Below, piece by piece: positions 10,147 to 21,000 of a DNA stretch of 64,000 nucleotides (position 1 is its first letter; each line of letters starts with the position of its first letter). The DNA lies in the NCBI GenBank assembly GCA_003116975.1, contig BGKB01000210.1:62001-126000 (forward strand). The letters run 5' to 3'. The translations under genes were made by a program, and so were the position numbers. The notes beneath the pieces are model-generated. The model searched no databases, had not been told where the DNA came from, and worked only from the letters and a program-made list of their open reading frames with translations. The stretch comes from Aurantiochytrium sp. KH105. Lineage: Eukaryota; Sar; Bigyra; Thraustochytrida; Thraustochytriidae.

Positions 10147-11775
10147 TTATACGCGGCGCGGCGCAATGCGCCACATGGAAATATCAAGGTTCTGAAGTCG
10201 GTCGAGGCGCTCCGCGAAGGCCATGTACCAGAGACAGCCGAGTAGCACACAACCAATAGACACGGGAACAAAGCCATCGATCCAGACCGGGCAGGTCTCG
10301 CCTGGGAGTTCCTTGCCCGTGCATGAGCGAATGGTGAGATGATCAACGATAAAGAGAACGAACTGATTGGGCCACTTGCTGCCGAGATTGGCAATGGTGT
10401 TCAGCAGCGTCATGTAGGTGCCGCCAATCGCCGGGTCGGAGACTTGTGCAAAGAAACCCATCATTGCAACAAACATGGCTGTCGAAAGAATCGAATGAAC
10501 CACTAGCAGGCAAAGAAGCACGAGCAAGAAACCCCAGGGCAGACCGTCCGGATGAGCAGCAAAGTCGGGCGCGCCAATGACGAGAAACATGGAAAAGAGG
10601 CCAACAAAAACGCGCGGCAAGTAGGCGTTCTTGAAGAGCCCAGACAATGGGCGCCCCGAGGTTTCGCGGGAAATTATGCCTGGCAAAAGAATATTGAGCG
10701 GCGTGATAATAACGGTGAGGGAAGCAACGTGTTCTTTCTTCATGCCGCGTTCGATGAGCTTGCGCTGCGCAAGACTGTCAGCTGCGGCAAAGGCAACCCC
10801 TCGCGTTGCGAGAATGACCAAGAGCTCTCTTACCCCTGGGAGCGTGAGTACTGTGCGCATCTGGGCGTACGCCTCGCCAATCGAGTCTGGGATATCGCCA
10901 GCTTCGTGAGCTACATTGAGCTCGCCGCCGGCCTCGGCGGCGCTCATCATCATCATCTCCTTGCGCTCTGCGGCCGCGCGCTCCTCTTCGCTGCGTTCGT
11001 GTTTGAAGACGGCAATAAGGAGTGTGGAAGCAATAAAGATCCAACCCCATATCCTCATAAACGTCGCGAGGTCACAATAGCCGTACATTTCTAGTCCCAT
11101 GAACCCAGTGAACGCAAGAAAGAATCCAAACGTCTGACCCACGGCATTGCATGTCGAGGCGTAGCCGATGTTTCTCCGGGCCAGCATCGTCACGGCCCAT
11201 CCGTCGACAGCCACGTCCTGCGTAGCGGCGAGGAGATAAAATATGAAAAAAAGCGTTGTGAGCTCCATGACTTTGGGAGCGCCATCGGTCTCGCCCAGGA
11301 GAGTGTCGAGCTGGGAGGGCGCCCAGATGAGGAGGATTCCGATTAGAATTTGCGTTGGGACGAGCCAGGACTTGCGGCGACCAAAGGCTCGAAAAAATAC
11401 TGTGTCAACTACCGGTGCCCAGAGAATCTTGAGGCTGTATGGCCACGACACGCTGCTAAAAATGCCTTGCTGCTCGAAGCTCAGACGTTTCTCTTGCAGA
11501 ATGAGGTCCATGGTCTGGCTCAGGCCCAAGGGAACGCCTTGCAGCGTGTACAGCACTAGCAGGATGGCCACGTTCACGTAGTCTCCCTGAAGGCCCCGTT
11601 TGTCCGTCTCCGTGCCGGCATTGGACTTGCTGGGCCCAAGCCTTGCAGTCGCCTCGTACTGGTCCACAGGGTCTCGGATGTGGTCGTAACCGTGTTGACT
11701 TTGGCCAGGAGCGCCTCGCCGCATGCCGGCTGTTTCTTGGTTCGTGGGCGCAGGTCTTCTTCGAGGGGCACGCAT
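10147..11775 (-). CDS. Acetyl-CoA transporter, SLC33A1/AT-1 family
   Basis: A 542-residue multi-spanning membrane protein, close to the ~550 residues of animal SLC33A1, which moves acetyl-CoA into the ER/Golgi lumen for acetylation of glycans and proteins. Family features: the first membrane segment with Y-T-L-Q-G-V-P-L-G-L; then S-W-P-Y-S-L-K-I-L-W-A-P-V-V-D and a basic G-R-R-K-S-W loop; next A-A-T-Q-D-V-A-V-D-G-W; and later S-D-P-A-I-G-G-T-Y-M-T-L-L-N-T near the C-terminal half. About twelve hydrophobic segments are visible. The N-terminal ~65 residues are polar and Arg/Gln-rich, with no signal peptide. Start ATG at 11773-11775; in-frame Met 18 is a possible alternative. The substrate is inferred from the family; bacterial AmpG-type permeases share the fold. 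Confidence 0.9.
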   Translation of the reverse strand: MRAPRRRPAPTNQETAGMRRGAPGQSQHGYDHIRDPVDQYEATARLGPSKSNAGTETDKRGLQGDYVNVAILLVLYTLQGVPLGLSQTMDLILQEKRLSFEQQGIFSSVSWPYSLKILWAPVVDTVFFRAFGRRKSWLVPTQILIGILLIWAPSQLDTLLGETDGAPKVMELTTLFFIFYLLAATQDVAVDGWAVTMLARRNIGYASTCNAVGQTFGFFLAFTGFMGLEMYGYCDLATFMRIWGWIFIASTLLIAVFKHERSEEERAAAERKEMMMMSAAEAGGELNVAHEAGDIPDSIGEAYAQMRTVLTLPGVRELLVILATRGVAFAAADSLAQRKLIERGMKKEHVASLTVIITPLNILLPGIISRETSGRPLSGLFKNAYLPRVFVGLFSMFLVIGAPDFAAHPDGLPWGFLLVLLCLLVVHSILSTAMFVAMMGFFAQVSDPAIGGTYMTLLNTIANLGSKWPNQFVLFIVDHLTIRSCTGKELPGETCPVWIDGFVPVSIGCVLLGCLWYMAFAERLDRLQNLDISMWRIAPRRV

Positions 11776-12300
11776 CGCGTCGCGAGGCCGCGCCTGAGCG
11801 GCTGTTCACCGCGCTGCGCCACTCCGCGCCGCACTTGACTGGCCGCCTCAGCCTTTTCCTTCGCCAGTCTGGAAGAGGTTCTGGTTGCGCGACTTTTTAC
11901 CCTTTTTTTCGCTTTTTTCCTTTTTTATTCGTAGGAGCCTTCAGGGCAGATTGACTGTGAGAACAGCCGGTCTGCTGTGCAGGCCAGGCTGCATACCGAG
12001 GGAGAGAGAGAACGAGAGATTGAGAGACAGAAAGAGCAGATGTGCGTACGATGCAATCCGAAGAAGAGGCCCGCTTACCCATACGGACGGAGGTTTACAT
12101 CATCCGTCCCGGCGCCGCTAACGAAGTCTCAGGAAAGCACAACATGAGAAACAAAGCACGAAGACGAGAACATGGGACAGATTTGCAGCTGGCTCGTAGC
12201 ACTACAAGGATTTTCACAAGAGAAGGCAAGAAAGGGAACAAAAGGAGTACTATCAGCGAGAATGATATGGCTTTCGAACAGGGCAAGGGTGTGAAGGAAG
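11776..12300. other. Upstream region of the acetyl-CoA transporter
   Basis: A 525 bp spacer on the 5' side of the transporter and the 3' side of eIF3c, both minus strand. It has a poly-T/pyrimidine stretch at about 11893-11930 and a purine-rich GA stretch near 12000-12030. No gene is supported. Confidence 0.4.
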
Positions 12301-15300
12301 CTAAAGAATGGGCACACGATCGGTGCGGCCGCCGCCGCCATATCGGCCACCAAAGGCGCCAGTGCGGGGACGGAAGCCGCCCCGGTTGCGACCCCGACCA
12401 CGGCCACGGCCGCCACGGCCGCCAAAACCGCTCGAGAAGGCACCACCGCTACCGCCGGCGGCACCACCAGCGCCACCGCTGTTGAAGGCGCCGCCGCGGC
12501 CGCCACCGCGGCCGCCACGACCACCACGGCCGCCGCGACCGCCACCACGGCCTCCCTTGGTCTCATCACGGTCCCTCCGGCCACGGTTATCAGCAAAGGC
12601 GTCAAAGTTAAGCAGACGCTCATTACCCTCCACAAGGACGTTGAGCTGGTCAGAGAACTGGAGCGCAAGCGCCTGAAGATGGGTCGGCTCGCGCTTGTGA
12701 AGCACCAAGGTGTCGGTGATCTCGTCCCACGAGGCATAGAGGTCACCAGTGATGATGAGCTTGGAAATGACAGCGTGCACCTTGGCGCGCTCCATTTCGA
12801 AAAGCTCGCAAAGGTAGCTACGACGCACGGTGCGGTAGAGGCTCGAATAAGTGTACGCCCAGACGCGGAGGGCCTCCTGCTTGACCTTTTCCTGGATGAG
12901 CTCGCGAACCGCCTTGGCGTTAGGCATCAAGTCCCAGACGGGAAGCTTGAGCAAGAGCTCGTTGGCACCGCGCCAGTCGGCCTCCTGGAGCTTTTGCGCA
13001 GCCACGAGAACGTGGTCGCGCGTGGACTCTGGCTCGCCTGTAAAGGCCTGGCGAGACTGAATATCGAGAAGGCGCAGGAAGGAGCGCGAGTGCACATAGC
13101 GGGACTCAAACTCGATTGCCAAGGTAGGCACCTCGAGAAGCATGGCCGAGGTGAGAAAGACAGCATCGAGAAGCTCGAGCGAAAGGTGCTGGTGGAAGGG
13201 CATGAGGCGACGCTTCTCAGCAGCCTCCTGCGAGAGGTTGCGGTCGTGAAAGTTGCGCCAGCCGAGGCCCTGCGCGAGAAGCTCCTTCTCCTTCTTGTTG
13301 CCGCAGATCTCCATGAGACAGGCGTGCGCCTCCTTGTGAAGGCCGGCGCGGAAGGCCGCGAAACCGAGCATGACAAGAGTGCGGTTGTGCATGATCTTGG
13401 TCTCGATGTCGGCGTTGCCAATGTTGTCCTGGAGTCGGCTCATGAGCAAGAGATCGCGCGCCTTGTGAAAGTCGTCGTGGTGGGCGTGGTAAAAGATGGA
13501 GCAGAGAAGAGCACGCGCCTGCGAGCGCGAGTCACCCTCCTGGTAGATAAAGGTCGAGAGGTCCTCGAGGAGGTCACCGGGGCTGAGCTCAACGGGGAGC
13601 TGGGCGGCGATCTGGCTCGGGGCGCCAAGCGCGGCGGCCGGGTGGGTCTTGGTGAAGTCCATCTCACCGCCCTCGCCGGCATCAACCCAGCTGGCAGGGT
13701 GCAGGGCCTCGCGCGCACCGTAGATACGCTGGAACTCCTGCTCCTTGGCAAGCTTGAGGGCGATGGCATCAAGCTTGTAGTAAATGTGTTCGACGCAAAT
13801 AAGCGCAAGACGGCTCGCCGTCGCGGGAGCCTCGGCGCGCTTATAGTACTCCATGACCTCGAGCGACACCTCGACGAGGGTGCCCTCGTCCGAGAGGCGG
13901 GAAACGTACTCTTGCGAATGCGGGTCCGACTGGCGGAGGCTCTTGGTGTACTCCTCGGCAAGGCGCTCGACAAAAATGCAGAGGTCACCGACCACGCGCA
14001 CGGTCTTGCCGTCGCCAGCGTCAAGGAGGGATTCGCCAGCATCGCCCTCTTCTTCCTCCTCCTCTTCGTCCTCGGCCGGGTCCTTTTCCTCGTCGCCCTG
14101 CTCGCGCTTGCGTTCGGCGGCAAGACGCTTGCGCTCCGCGGCGGCCTTGGCCTTTTCGGCCTTGTCACGTGCAAGGCTCGAAAGAGCACCAAGCTCGTCG
14201 CCGGTGAAGTTGGCAAGACGCATCTCCGGGTTCTCGGAAAGAATGCGAAGAACGAAGCGAATGTCCTTGACGGTTTGCTGCCAGAGCTGCGCGGGCATGT
14301 GCTCGTCAATTCCGGTGCGGATATCAAAGGAAGCCGAGATGCAGTGCATGAGACCACCAATCATCTTGGCAGGGCCAAGAGGCAAGAGAAGGTGCACAAG
14401 CTTGCGCATCTTCTCGAGATGCTCGTAGCGGTTGATACCCTTCTTACCACGTGAGGCGACAAGGAGCATGAGACGTTCATCAATCTGGCGGGGAGTGAGC
14501 ACCTCAACCTCTTCGGTCTTGGACTCCTTGGCCTTGGCGGCCTCCTCCTTGAGACGCTTCTTCTCTTCGAGCTTGCGCTGGCGCTCGGCGGCCAGGGCAG
14601 CCTCTTCCTCCTTGGTCAGACGCTTGGTGGTCGAAACCGTCTGTGTGCGCTTGACCCAGCGGGCGCGGCCAGTGAGCTGAACGCCCTCATCCTCGTCGCT
14701 GCTCGAGGACGAGGTATCGCTCATCCAGTCGGGCTGGTCCGAGTCGTCATCGCTGCTGCTCGAGCCGGACTCCGAGTCGGACTCGGAGCTCGACGAAGAA
14801 GATCCAGACGAAGACGAAGACGACGAGGACGACGACGAGTCGGAGTCCGAGTCGGAGTCCGAGCCCTCATCTTCCATGTCCTCCTGCTCTTCGGCCTCGG
14901 CCTTCTCTATCAAGTCCTGGTATTCGGCCACCTGCTTGGGGACACGCGCGCGAAGCCTGTTGTAAGCCTTGTTGTTGGTCTTGCTCAGCTTCTTGAGCGC
15001 AGGTTTGTCCAAGAACAAATTAGTGATGGTCTCGTTGAGGTCCCTGATCATAATAAGAAACGGCGCCACATGCTCGTTGTTGTTTGCGCGCTTGGCCTTT
15101 TCGGCCTCGGTGTTGAGCGTCGCGTACAGATCGAGGGTTTGATTCCAGTCGTTAATCTTGATCGCGTTTCGCAGCTGCTTGCTCACCTTGCGCACGGCGT
15201 CCGTGGTTTTGACATCGGCGGTCTTGACGACGCGGGCTTCGTCCTCATCGTCGCTGTCGCTGTCGCTGTCCACGGCCCAGTTGCGCGAGCGCTCCTGCTG

Positions 15301-15378
15301 CTGCTGCTGCTGCTGGACCTGTTGCGACTCCTCCTCCTCGTCGCTGCTGGCGTCGTCGCCGCCCCAGAACTTGGACAT
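12301..15378 (-). CDS. Eukaryotic translation initiation factor 3 subunit C
   Basis: A 1025-residue eIF3c/NIP1 homologue, a core PCI-domain subunit of the eIF3 complex that scaffolds pre-initiation factors on the 40S subunit in the cytosol. It starts M-S-K-F-W, like the M-S-R-F start of animal eIF3c. Next come a Gln run from a CTG repeat (about 15295-15320 on plus) and Ser/Asp stretches. The conserved N-terminal helical region includes N-D-W-N and F-L-I-M-I-R-D-L-N. A very acidic Ser/Asp/Glu tract lies at about 170-230. The PCI/winged-helix part is at about 700-900, with V-H-A-V-I-S-K-L-I-I-T-G-D-L-Y-A-S-W. The last ~95 residues are an RGG-type tail. Length is slightly above the usual 860-930 because of the acidic and RGG insertions. 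Start ATG at 15376-15378. Confidence 0.96.
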   Translation of the reverse strand: MSKFWGGDDASSDEEEESQQVQQQQQQQERSRNWAVDSDSDSDDEDEARVVKTADVKTTDAVRKVSKQLRNAIKINDWNQTLDLYATLNTEAEKAKRANNNEHVAPFLIMIRDLNETITNLFLDKPALKKLSKTNNKAYNRLRARVPKQVAEYQDLIEKAEAEEQEDMEDEGSDSDSDSDSSSSSSSSSSSGSSSSSSESDSESGSSSSDDDSDQPDWMSDTSSSSSDEDEGVQLTGRARWVKRTQTVSTTKRLTKEEEAALAAERQRKLEEKKRLKEEAAKAKESKTEEVEVLTPRQIDERLMLLVASRGKKGINRYEHLEKMRKLVHLLLPLGPAKMIGGLMHCISASFDIRTGIDEHMPAQLWQQTVKDIRFVLRILSENPEMRLANFTGDELGALSSLARDKAEKAKAAAERKRLAAERKREQGDEEKDPAEDEEEEEEEGDAGESLLDAGDGKTVRVVGDLCIFVERLAEEYTKSLRQSDPHSQEYVSRLSDEGTLVEVSLEVMEYYKRAEAPATASRLALICVEHIYYKLDAIALKLAKEQEFQRIYGAREALHPASWVDAGEGGEMDFTKTHPAAALGAPSQIAAQLPVELSPGDLLEDLSTFIYQEGDSRSQARALLCSIFYHAHHDDFHKARDLLLMSRLQDNIGNADIETKIMHNRTLVMLGFAAFRAGLHKEAHACLMEICGNKKEKELLAQGLGWRNFHDRNLSQEAAEKRRLMPFHQHLSLELLDAVFLTSAMLLEVPTLAIEFESRYVHSRSFLRLLDIQSRQAFTGEPESTRDHVLVAAQKLQEADWRGANELLLKLPVWDLMPNAKAVRELIQEKVKQEALRVWAYTYSSLYRTVRRSYLCELFEMERAKVHAVISKLIITGDLYASWDEITDTLVLHKREPTHLQALALQFSDQLNVLVEGNERLLNFDAFADNRGRRDRDETKGGRGGGRGGRGGRGGRGGGRGGAFNSGGAGGAAGGSGGAFSSGFGGRGGRGRGRGRNRGGFRPRTGAFGGRYGGGGRTDRVPIL

Positions 15379-15602
15379 CCTGCCGCTGCCGCTGGCCCTT
15401 CGCCGCCGCTGCTGCTGCTGCTGCTCGCACTCGCTCGCTCGCTCGCTCGCTGTCGCCTGCGCGCGAGGAGACGGCGCTGTTGCTTGGTTGGTGGCCTAGA
15501 TAGCTCGCCTGCCTCGGCTGGTGGCGGCTCGCTCGCTCGCTCGAGCTCGCCGCTGACTGGCTGGCGCGGCGGCGCTCGGGAGCGTGCCGCTGCTCGCGCG
15601 TG

Positions 15603-15654
15603 CGGGGCGGGCGGGCGAGGGAGGGAGGGCGGGCGGGCGGGCGGGCGGGCGGGG
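15603..15654. repeat. GGGC/GGGA tetranucleotide repeat
   Basis: A G-rich microsatellite of GGGC and GGGA units upstream of eIF3c. The four-G spacing could form a G-quadruplex on the plus strand. Confidence 0.8.
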
Positions 15655-16118
15655 CGCGCTTCCGCGGCTGCGCTCGGCCTGGCGTCCGCGCGTGTCGCGG
15701 GGCGCGCAAGAGGTCTGGCGGCGGCCTCCTTCGGCGCGAGCGATTTGAACGAGCGGCCGCGGCCCCTTCTCTGCGCGCCCCTGCCCGATCCCCGCGGGGC
15801 CCTTTGCGCCGCTTTGGCCCACTTGCGCCGCGCGATAACGCACTTTCCCCGCGCGATAGCCTACTTGCGCGCGCCCTCGCGCCAGCCTCGCAGGCGCCGC
15901 CAGCGAATGCCGCACTTGCAGCCGTCGTCCGCAAGTGAAACTCTCGCGCAGCCGCCCTGTATGTGGCACGATGGGTGCGTAGTAGCGCGGTAGGACGTCG
16001 TGGCCGCAGTCAAGCAGTCACTGGCAGCCAGCCAGGGCTTCGACGCGCAAGTCGGCTTTAGCCGCTTGCCAAGTCGACTTTGGCCCAAACGAGCATTGTG
16101 CGCTCGCCGGCAAACTAC

Positions 16119-16134
16119 CTAGCTCGCGAGCTAG
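16119..16134. repeat. Perfect 16-bp palindrome
   Basis: CTAGCTCGCGAGCTAG reads the same on both strands and is flanked by further GCTAGCTCG copies to 16150. It could be a chance product of the local GCTC repeat or a dimeric factor site. Confidence 0.6.
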
Positions 16135-17187
16135 CTCGCTAGCTCGCTTGCCCTGTAGTAGATAGTAGGTAATCTTGGGCCGAAAAGAAATGAAATGAAA
16201 CGAAATGATGCTGACCGACCTAACCACCGGCGAGGCCAGGAGAGAAAGACGATCTTTTCGAGTTCTTCTCGCGTAGACGGCGCTCACGAGACGTTTTCTG
16301 CTCGCGGGCCGCGCAAAACGCTAGCTTGTCGTGGACTCAAGCGGGTGTCCGCCGCAGGTCTTGCTTGGCCTCGCCACGCCGTCGCAGGACCAGATTCATC
16401 TCCTTCTTTTCGTCGGCATGTGCTGCATGACGCCACGGTTAGGCTGGCTCACTTCGTTCGGAAAAAAACAGGGATTGCAAGACTCCGGCGCAGAATAGCG
16501 CCCAAAAAGGACATCCTGATCACAGAACCGATACAGAACCAAGAGAGAACCGATGCAGAACCAAAAGAGAACCTCAATTTTTATTATTCTTTTTTTTTTC
16601 AGGGCGTCATCATCATCATCATCAGGCTGGCAAAGGACTGCATTTTATTTGCAAAAGGGGAGCTCGGCAAAAGGGGAGCTCGGTATGACGAGTGATTCGA
16701 TGCTGCCGCCAGTTTCTTGACTAACGCAGATAAGAACAAATTCTTGGGCTTCCGTCCGTGGGATGGAGCGGCATTGTTTCATGACAGTAAAAGATTCTGG
16801 GCTAGCTGTCTGGCGAAATGCTGGTCACCACTGCCGCTGCCGCTGCCGCTGCAGCTGCTGCACGGCTATGTGTAAAGCGTCGGCGTCTCCCTAGTTTCTT
16901 TATTCTCCTTTTATTTGTGGCGATGTCCATACCGTTCATTTGGCACAGCTACCAGCCAGAGTTTCCAGCCCCACTGCCGATTCATCGATTTCTTTCGGGA
17001 CGTGGAAGACCAACGCTCTCGAAAGGCAACGCCTTCGATCGAGGTTCTCGATAGTTCACACTGCGTTCACGGCGCCGTTTGCAATGCTTCCAGCCTCCAG
17101 TCATTCGTACGTACACATTCATGCATTCGCCACACATTGACCAGCCACAGCCAGCCAGCCAGATGGTCTCGGCCAAACTTGCCTCGT

Positions 17188-17235
17188 CCATTCCATTCCA
17201 TTCCCATTCCCATTTCCATTCCCATTTCCATTCCT
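17188..17235. repeat. ATTCC/ATTCCC repeat
   Basis: An imperfect tandem array of 5- and 6-base pyrimidine-rich units in the region upstream of the P-protein gene. Confidence 0.8.
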
Positions 17236-18052
17236 AAACGAGTTTGGTCGGTCGGTGGGCTAATCATGACAACTCGCGGAGGACGGACACCTCTTTCCCC
17301 AAACAACATGTGACTGACAGTGACAGTGAGCCGCGCTTCCTTACTGTAGTACACGCGCACACGCCTCTCTAGCCAATGGTCGCACCGCACGGCACGGTGA
17401 AAAAGATTCGCGGCACGAGATGCCGAAAGTTGGCCTTGGTTAGAGAAGGAAGGGGCTAGTGCGTGCGTGGCCACCACCACGGCCTGCCAACCCATCGAAG
17501 CCCGTTGAATGCCGGTCAAGACTTCTTCTATAGGCTGGAATTAGGCCGTAGAGCGAGTGAGCGAGCGAGAGCGAACGCACGCACGTTCTGCGCGCGATGA
17601 CTCACGTCGTGCGGGGCGTCGCCAGGCGGGGCGAAGGCCGAGAGAAGACAAAAATCAGGGCGCTTATTCCAATACAACCAACGTGCGTCCTTACAGTTAG
17701 TAGGGCAGGTCGATGTATATTCCACTTGCAGCTCGAAAAGTTTCACTTGCCCTTTCTGTGTCCGAATCGCTTCTTGGATCTTTCTTTCTTTCTTTCTTTT
17801 TGAGAGATAGTAGTAGTGTACTGCTGCTGCTGCAACTTGCCAGGTCCAAAGTCTAATATCGCCTTGCGTTCGCGGTCCGCTCCTGCTGGCCGCCGCTCGC
17901 ACGCGACCCCGCGAGCGCGCCGCCGCCCCCCTCCCCTCCCCTCTCTCTACCTCCAACCCCCCCCCCCCCGCGTCCGCTCGTCGCGGGGCCGCGGGGCCGC
18001 GCAGACACACGACTCGGTACGTGAACCCCCGCCGGGCCCGGATCTACGAAAG

Positions 18053-21000
18053 ATGCTGCGCCTGCGAGGTGCCGTCGCGAAGAGGGCGCAGCTCTCACTG
18101 AGTGCGCGACGCGCGACGACGCTCGGGTCGTCGATCGGAAGCCGCGCGCTCGCAACGGCCAAGCCCCTCGACGTCTTCCAGCCGCGGCACGTGGGCCCCG
18201 ACAAGAATGATCAGGCGGAGATGCTTCGTACGATCGGATACGACTCCCTCGAGAGCATGACAGCAGCCATTGTACCCGAGGATATCCGGTCCAGCGGCCA
18301 GGAGCTCGAGGGCGTGCCAGATCCTCTCGCTGAGATGGACGCCATGAACGAATTGCGCTCCATCGCTCTCAAGAACAAGCTCATGCGGTCCATGATCGGT
18401 CAAGGCTACTACGAAACCAAGACGCCGGCCCCCATCCTCCGCAACATGCTCGAGAACCCGGCATGGTACACGGCATACACGCCGTACCAGTCGGAAATCA
18501 GCCAGGGCCGTCTCGAGATGCTGCTCAACTTTCAGACGGTCGTCTCCAGTCTCACCGGAATGGAAATCGCCAATTGCTCGCTGCTCGACGAAGGAAGCTC
18601 TGCAGCCGAGGCCATGAACATGTGCTTTGCGCTGTCAAGGCAGAAGCGCCCCAAGTTCTTTGTCGCTGAAGACTGCTTCCCTCAGACCATCGGATGTGTG
18701 CAGACCCGTGGCGAAAGCGCGGGCGTCGAAATCATTGTCGGCGACCCCGCCAAGCTCCTTGACGGGTCCGCTGGCGTGAGCATGGAGGAAATTTGCGGCG
18801 CTCTCATCCAGTACCCCAACGTTTACGGTTCGCTCGGTGGCAATCACACTGTTTTTGCAGATGCTCTGCACAACGCGGGCGGCTACCTTGTCGTGGCCGC
18901 CGATCTCATGGCCTGCACCGTCGCAAAGCCGCCCGGTGAGTTCGGCGCTGACATGGTGGTCGGCTCGGCCCAGCGCTTTGGTGTTCCCATGTTCTATGGC
19001 GGCCCCCACGCTGGTTTCATGAGCGCCCGCGACAGCCTTAAGCGTCTCATGCCCGGTCGCATCATTGGCGCCTCCGTCGATTCGCAAGGTAACCGCGCGC
19101 TGCGCATGGCTCTGCAAACACGCGAGCAGTTTATTCGCCGTGAAAAGGCCACCTCGAACATTTGCACAGCCCAGGCGCTCCTCGCAAATGTCGCCGCCGC
19201 CTACGCCGTCTACCACGGCCCCGAGGGACTCCGCCGCATCGGTGCGGCCATGCACGAGAACGCGCGTGGCGTGACTCGCGCCGCGGAGAAACTCGGTCTC
19301 ACGCCCATGCACAAGGACGGCTTTTTCGACTCGGTCACACTGCGCACAGACAGCGCGGATGCCCTTCTCGATGCGGCGCTGCGCCGCGGCATCAACTTGG
19401 CGCGCCTTGGCCCGGATCTCGTCGGCATCAACATCGACGAGCTCTTTAGCGAGACGGACGCCCGGAACCTCATTGCCGCTATGGCCGAGACTACTGGCGC
19501 AGGCGAAGACGCCAAGGCCCAGGCCGAGGCCGCCTTCTTCTCCGAGGACCCGGCGGACAACGATGTGGCCGTGCCCTTCCCGCGCCAGTCGGCCTTCATG
19601 GAGCACCCCGTCTTCAACCGCTACCACTCGGAGACGAAGCTTCTCCGATACCTGAGCAGCCTCGAGCGTCGCGATATTACCCTCCGCGAGAGCATGATCC
19701 CCCTTGGATCGTGTACCATGAAGCTCAATGCCGCATCTGAGCTCATGCCCATTTCCTGGCCAGAGTTTGCCGGTATGCATCCCTTTTGCCCGCCCGATCA
19801 GGCTGCTGGCTACACAGAAATGATTGGTCAGCTCAACGGCTGGATCACCTCCATCACGGGCTTTGCCGCCGTCTCGACGCAGCCGAACTCGGGTGCAACT
19901 GGCGAGTACGCTGGTCTGCTCTGCATCAAGGCCTACCATGAATCTCGTGGTGAGAGCCATCGTAACATCTGCCTGATCCCGAACTCGGCGCACGGTACGA
20001 ACCCGGCGAGTGCAGTCATGTGCGGCATGAAGGTCATTGGTGTAAAGAACGACGAGAATGGAAACATTGACGTCGCGGACTTCGACGCCAAGGTCGAAAA
20101 GCACTCTGCCAACCTCGCGGCACTCATGATCACCTACCCGAGTACCTACGGCAAGTACGAGCGTGGCGTCAAGCAGCTCATCGACAAGGTACACGAGCAT
20201 GGTGGCCAAGTGTACCTCGATGGTGCCAACCTTAACGCTCAGCTTGGTCTGACCTCGCCAGGCTACATTGGCGCCGATGTTTGTCATGCCAACTCGCACA
20301 AGAGCTTTGCCATCCCGCACGGTGGCGGTGGCCCCGGTGTTGGCCCCATTGGTGTCGCCGAGCACCTTGCTCCCTTCCTTCCTGGTCACATGGTCCAACC
20401 CTCGAGCGGTGAAGGTCGCAACACCCAGGCCAAGTCGAATGGTGCAGTCGCAGCCGCGCCGTACGGAAGCGCTGGCATTCTGCCCATTACCTGGATGTTC
20501 TTTCGCATGCTCGGGAAGCCTGGCATGAAGGAGGTGTCCCAGGTCGCCATGCTCAACGCCAATTACATTGCCAAGCGTCTCGAGTCCACTTATACGATTC
20601 TCTTTCGTGAGGACGGCCTCTGTGCTCACGAGTTCATTATCGACTTTTCCTACCTCAAAAAGGACGGTAAGGGTCTCACCGAGACGGATGTGGCCAAGCG
20701 CCTTACGGACTACGGATTTCATAGCCCTACCACCAGTTGGCCTGTCCACTACAGTCTCATGGTCGAGCCCACGGAGTCAGAGTCCAAGGAGGAATGTGAT
20801 CGCTTTGTTGACGCCATGCTTGCCATTCACGAAGAGATTCAAGAAGTTATTGACGGACGCGCCGACCCTGACGACAATGTGCTCAAGAACGCCCCGCATA
20901 CTGCTGAAATGATCATGGAAGACGAATGGACGCACGCCTATTCGCGTAAAAAGGCGGCCTTCCCCTTGCCTACCATCAACAACCAGTCAAAGTTCTGGCC

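Larger units (their letters stand above)
15379..18052. other. Divergent intergenic region between eIF3c and P-protein
   Basis: About 2.7 kb between two divergent housekeeping genes, so it should contain both promoters. The eIF3c side (15380-15930) is extremely GC-rich and CpG-dense, with GCTC and GGCG repeats. The middle holds a 16-bp perfect palindrome at 16119-16134, a near-duplicated AAAAGGGGAGCTCGG at about 16655-16683, and repeated ACAGAACC/AGAGAACC units at about 16520-16575. The P-protein side has ATTCC/ATTCCC repeats (17188-17235), a CTTT run (17780-17800) and a C-run (17957-17969) just upstream of the start. No gene is supported. Confidence 0.5.

Noticed and set aside
12679-14454. 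591-codon plus-strand frame opposite eIF3c
   Set aside because: Mirror frame created by G/C-ending codons of eIF3c; its sequence has no recognisable domain while the minus strand encodes an obvious eIF3c.
15496-15993. Arg/Ala-rich frames on both strands upstream of eIF3c
   Set aside because: Extreme GC content keeps all frames open; peptides are low-complexity Arg/Ala/Pro with no motif.
17816-18052. N-terminal extension of the P-protein frame
   Set aside because: Pro/Arg-rich and repeat-encoded, begins with a non-unique start in leader sequence; ATG 18053 opens a proper mitochondrial presequence.
18635-20749. 704-codon minus-strand frame opposite the P-protein gene
   Set aside because: Shadow of a highly biased gene; the plus strand is a conserved glycine decarboxylase.
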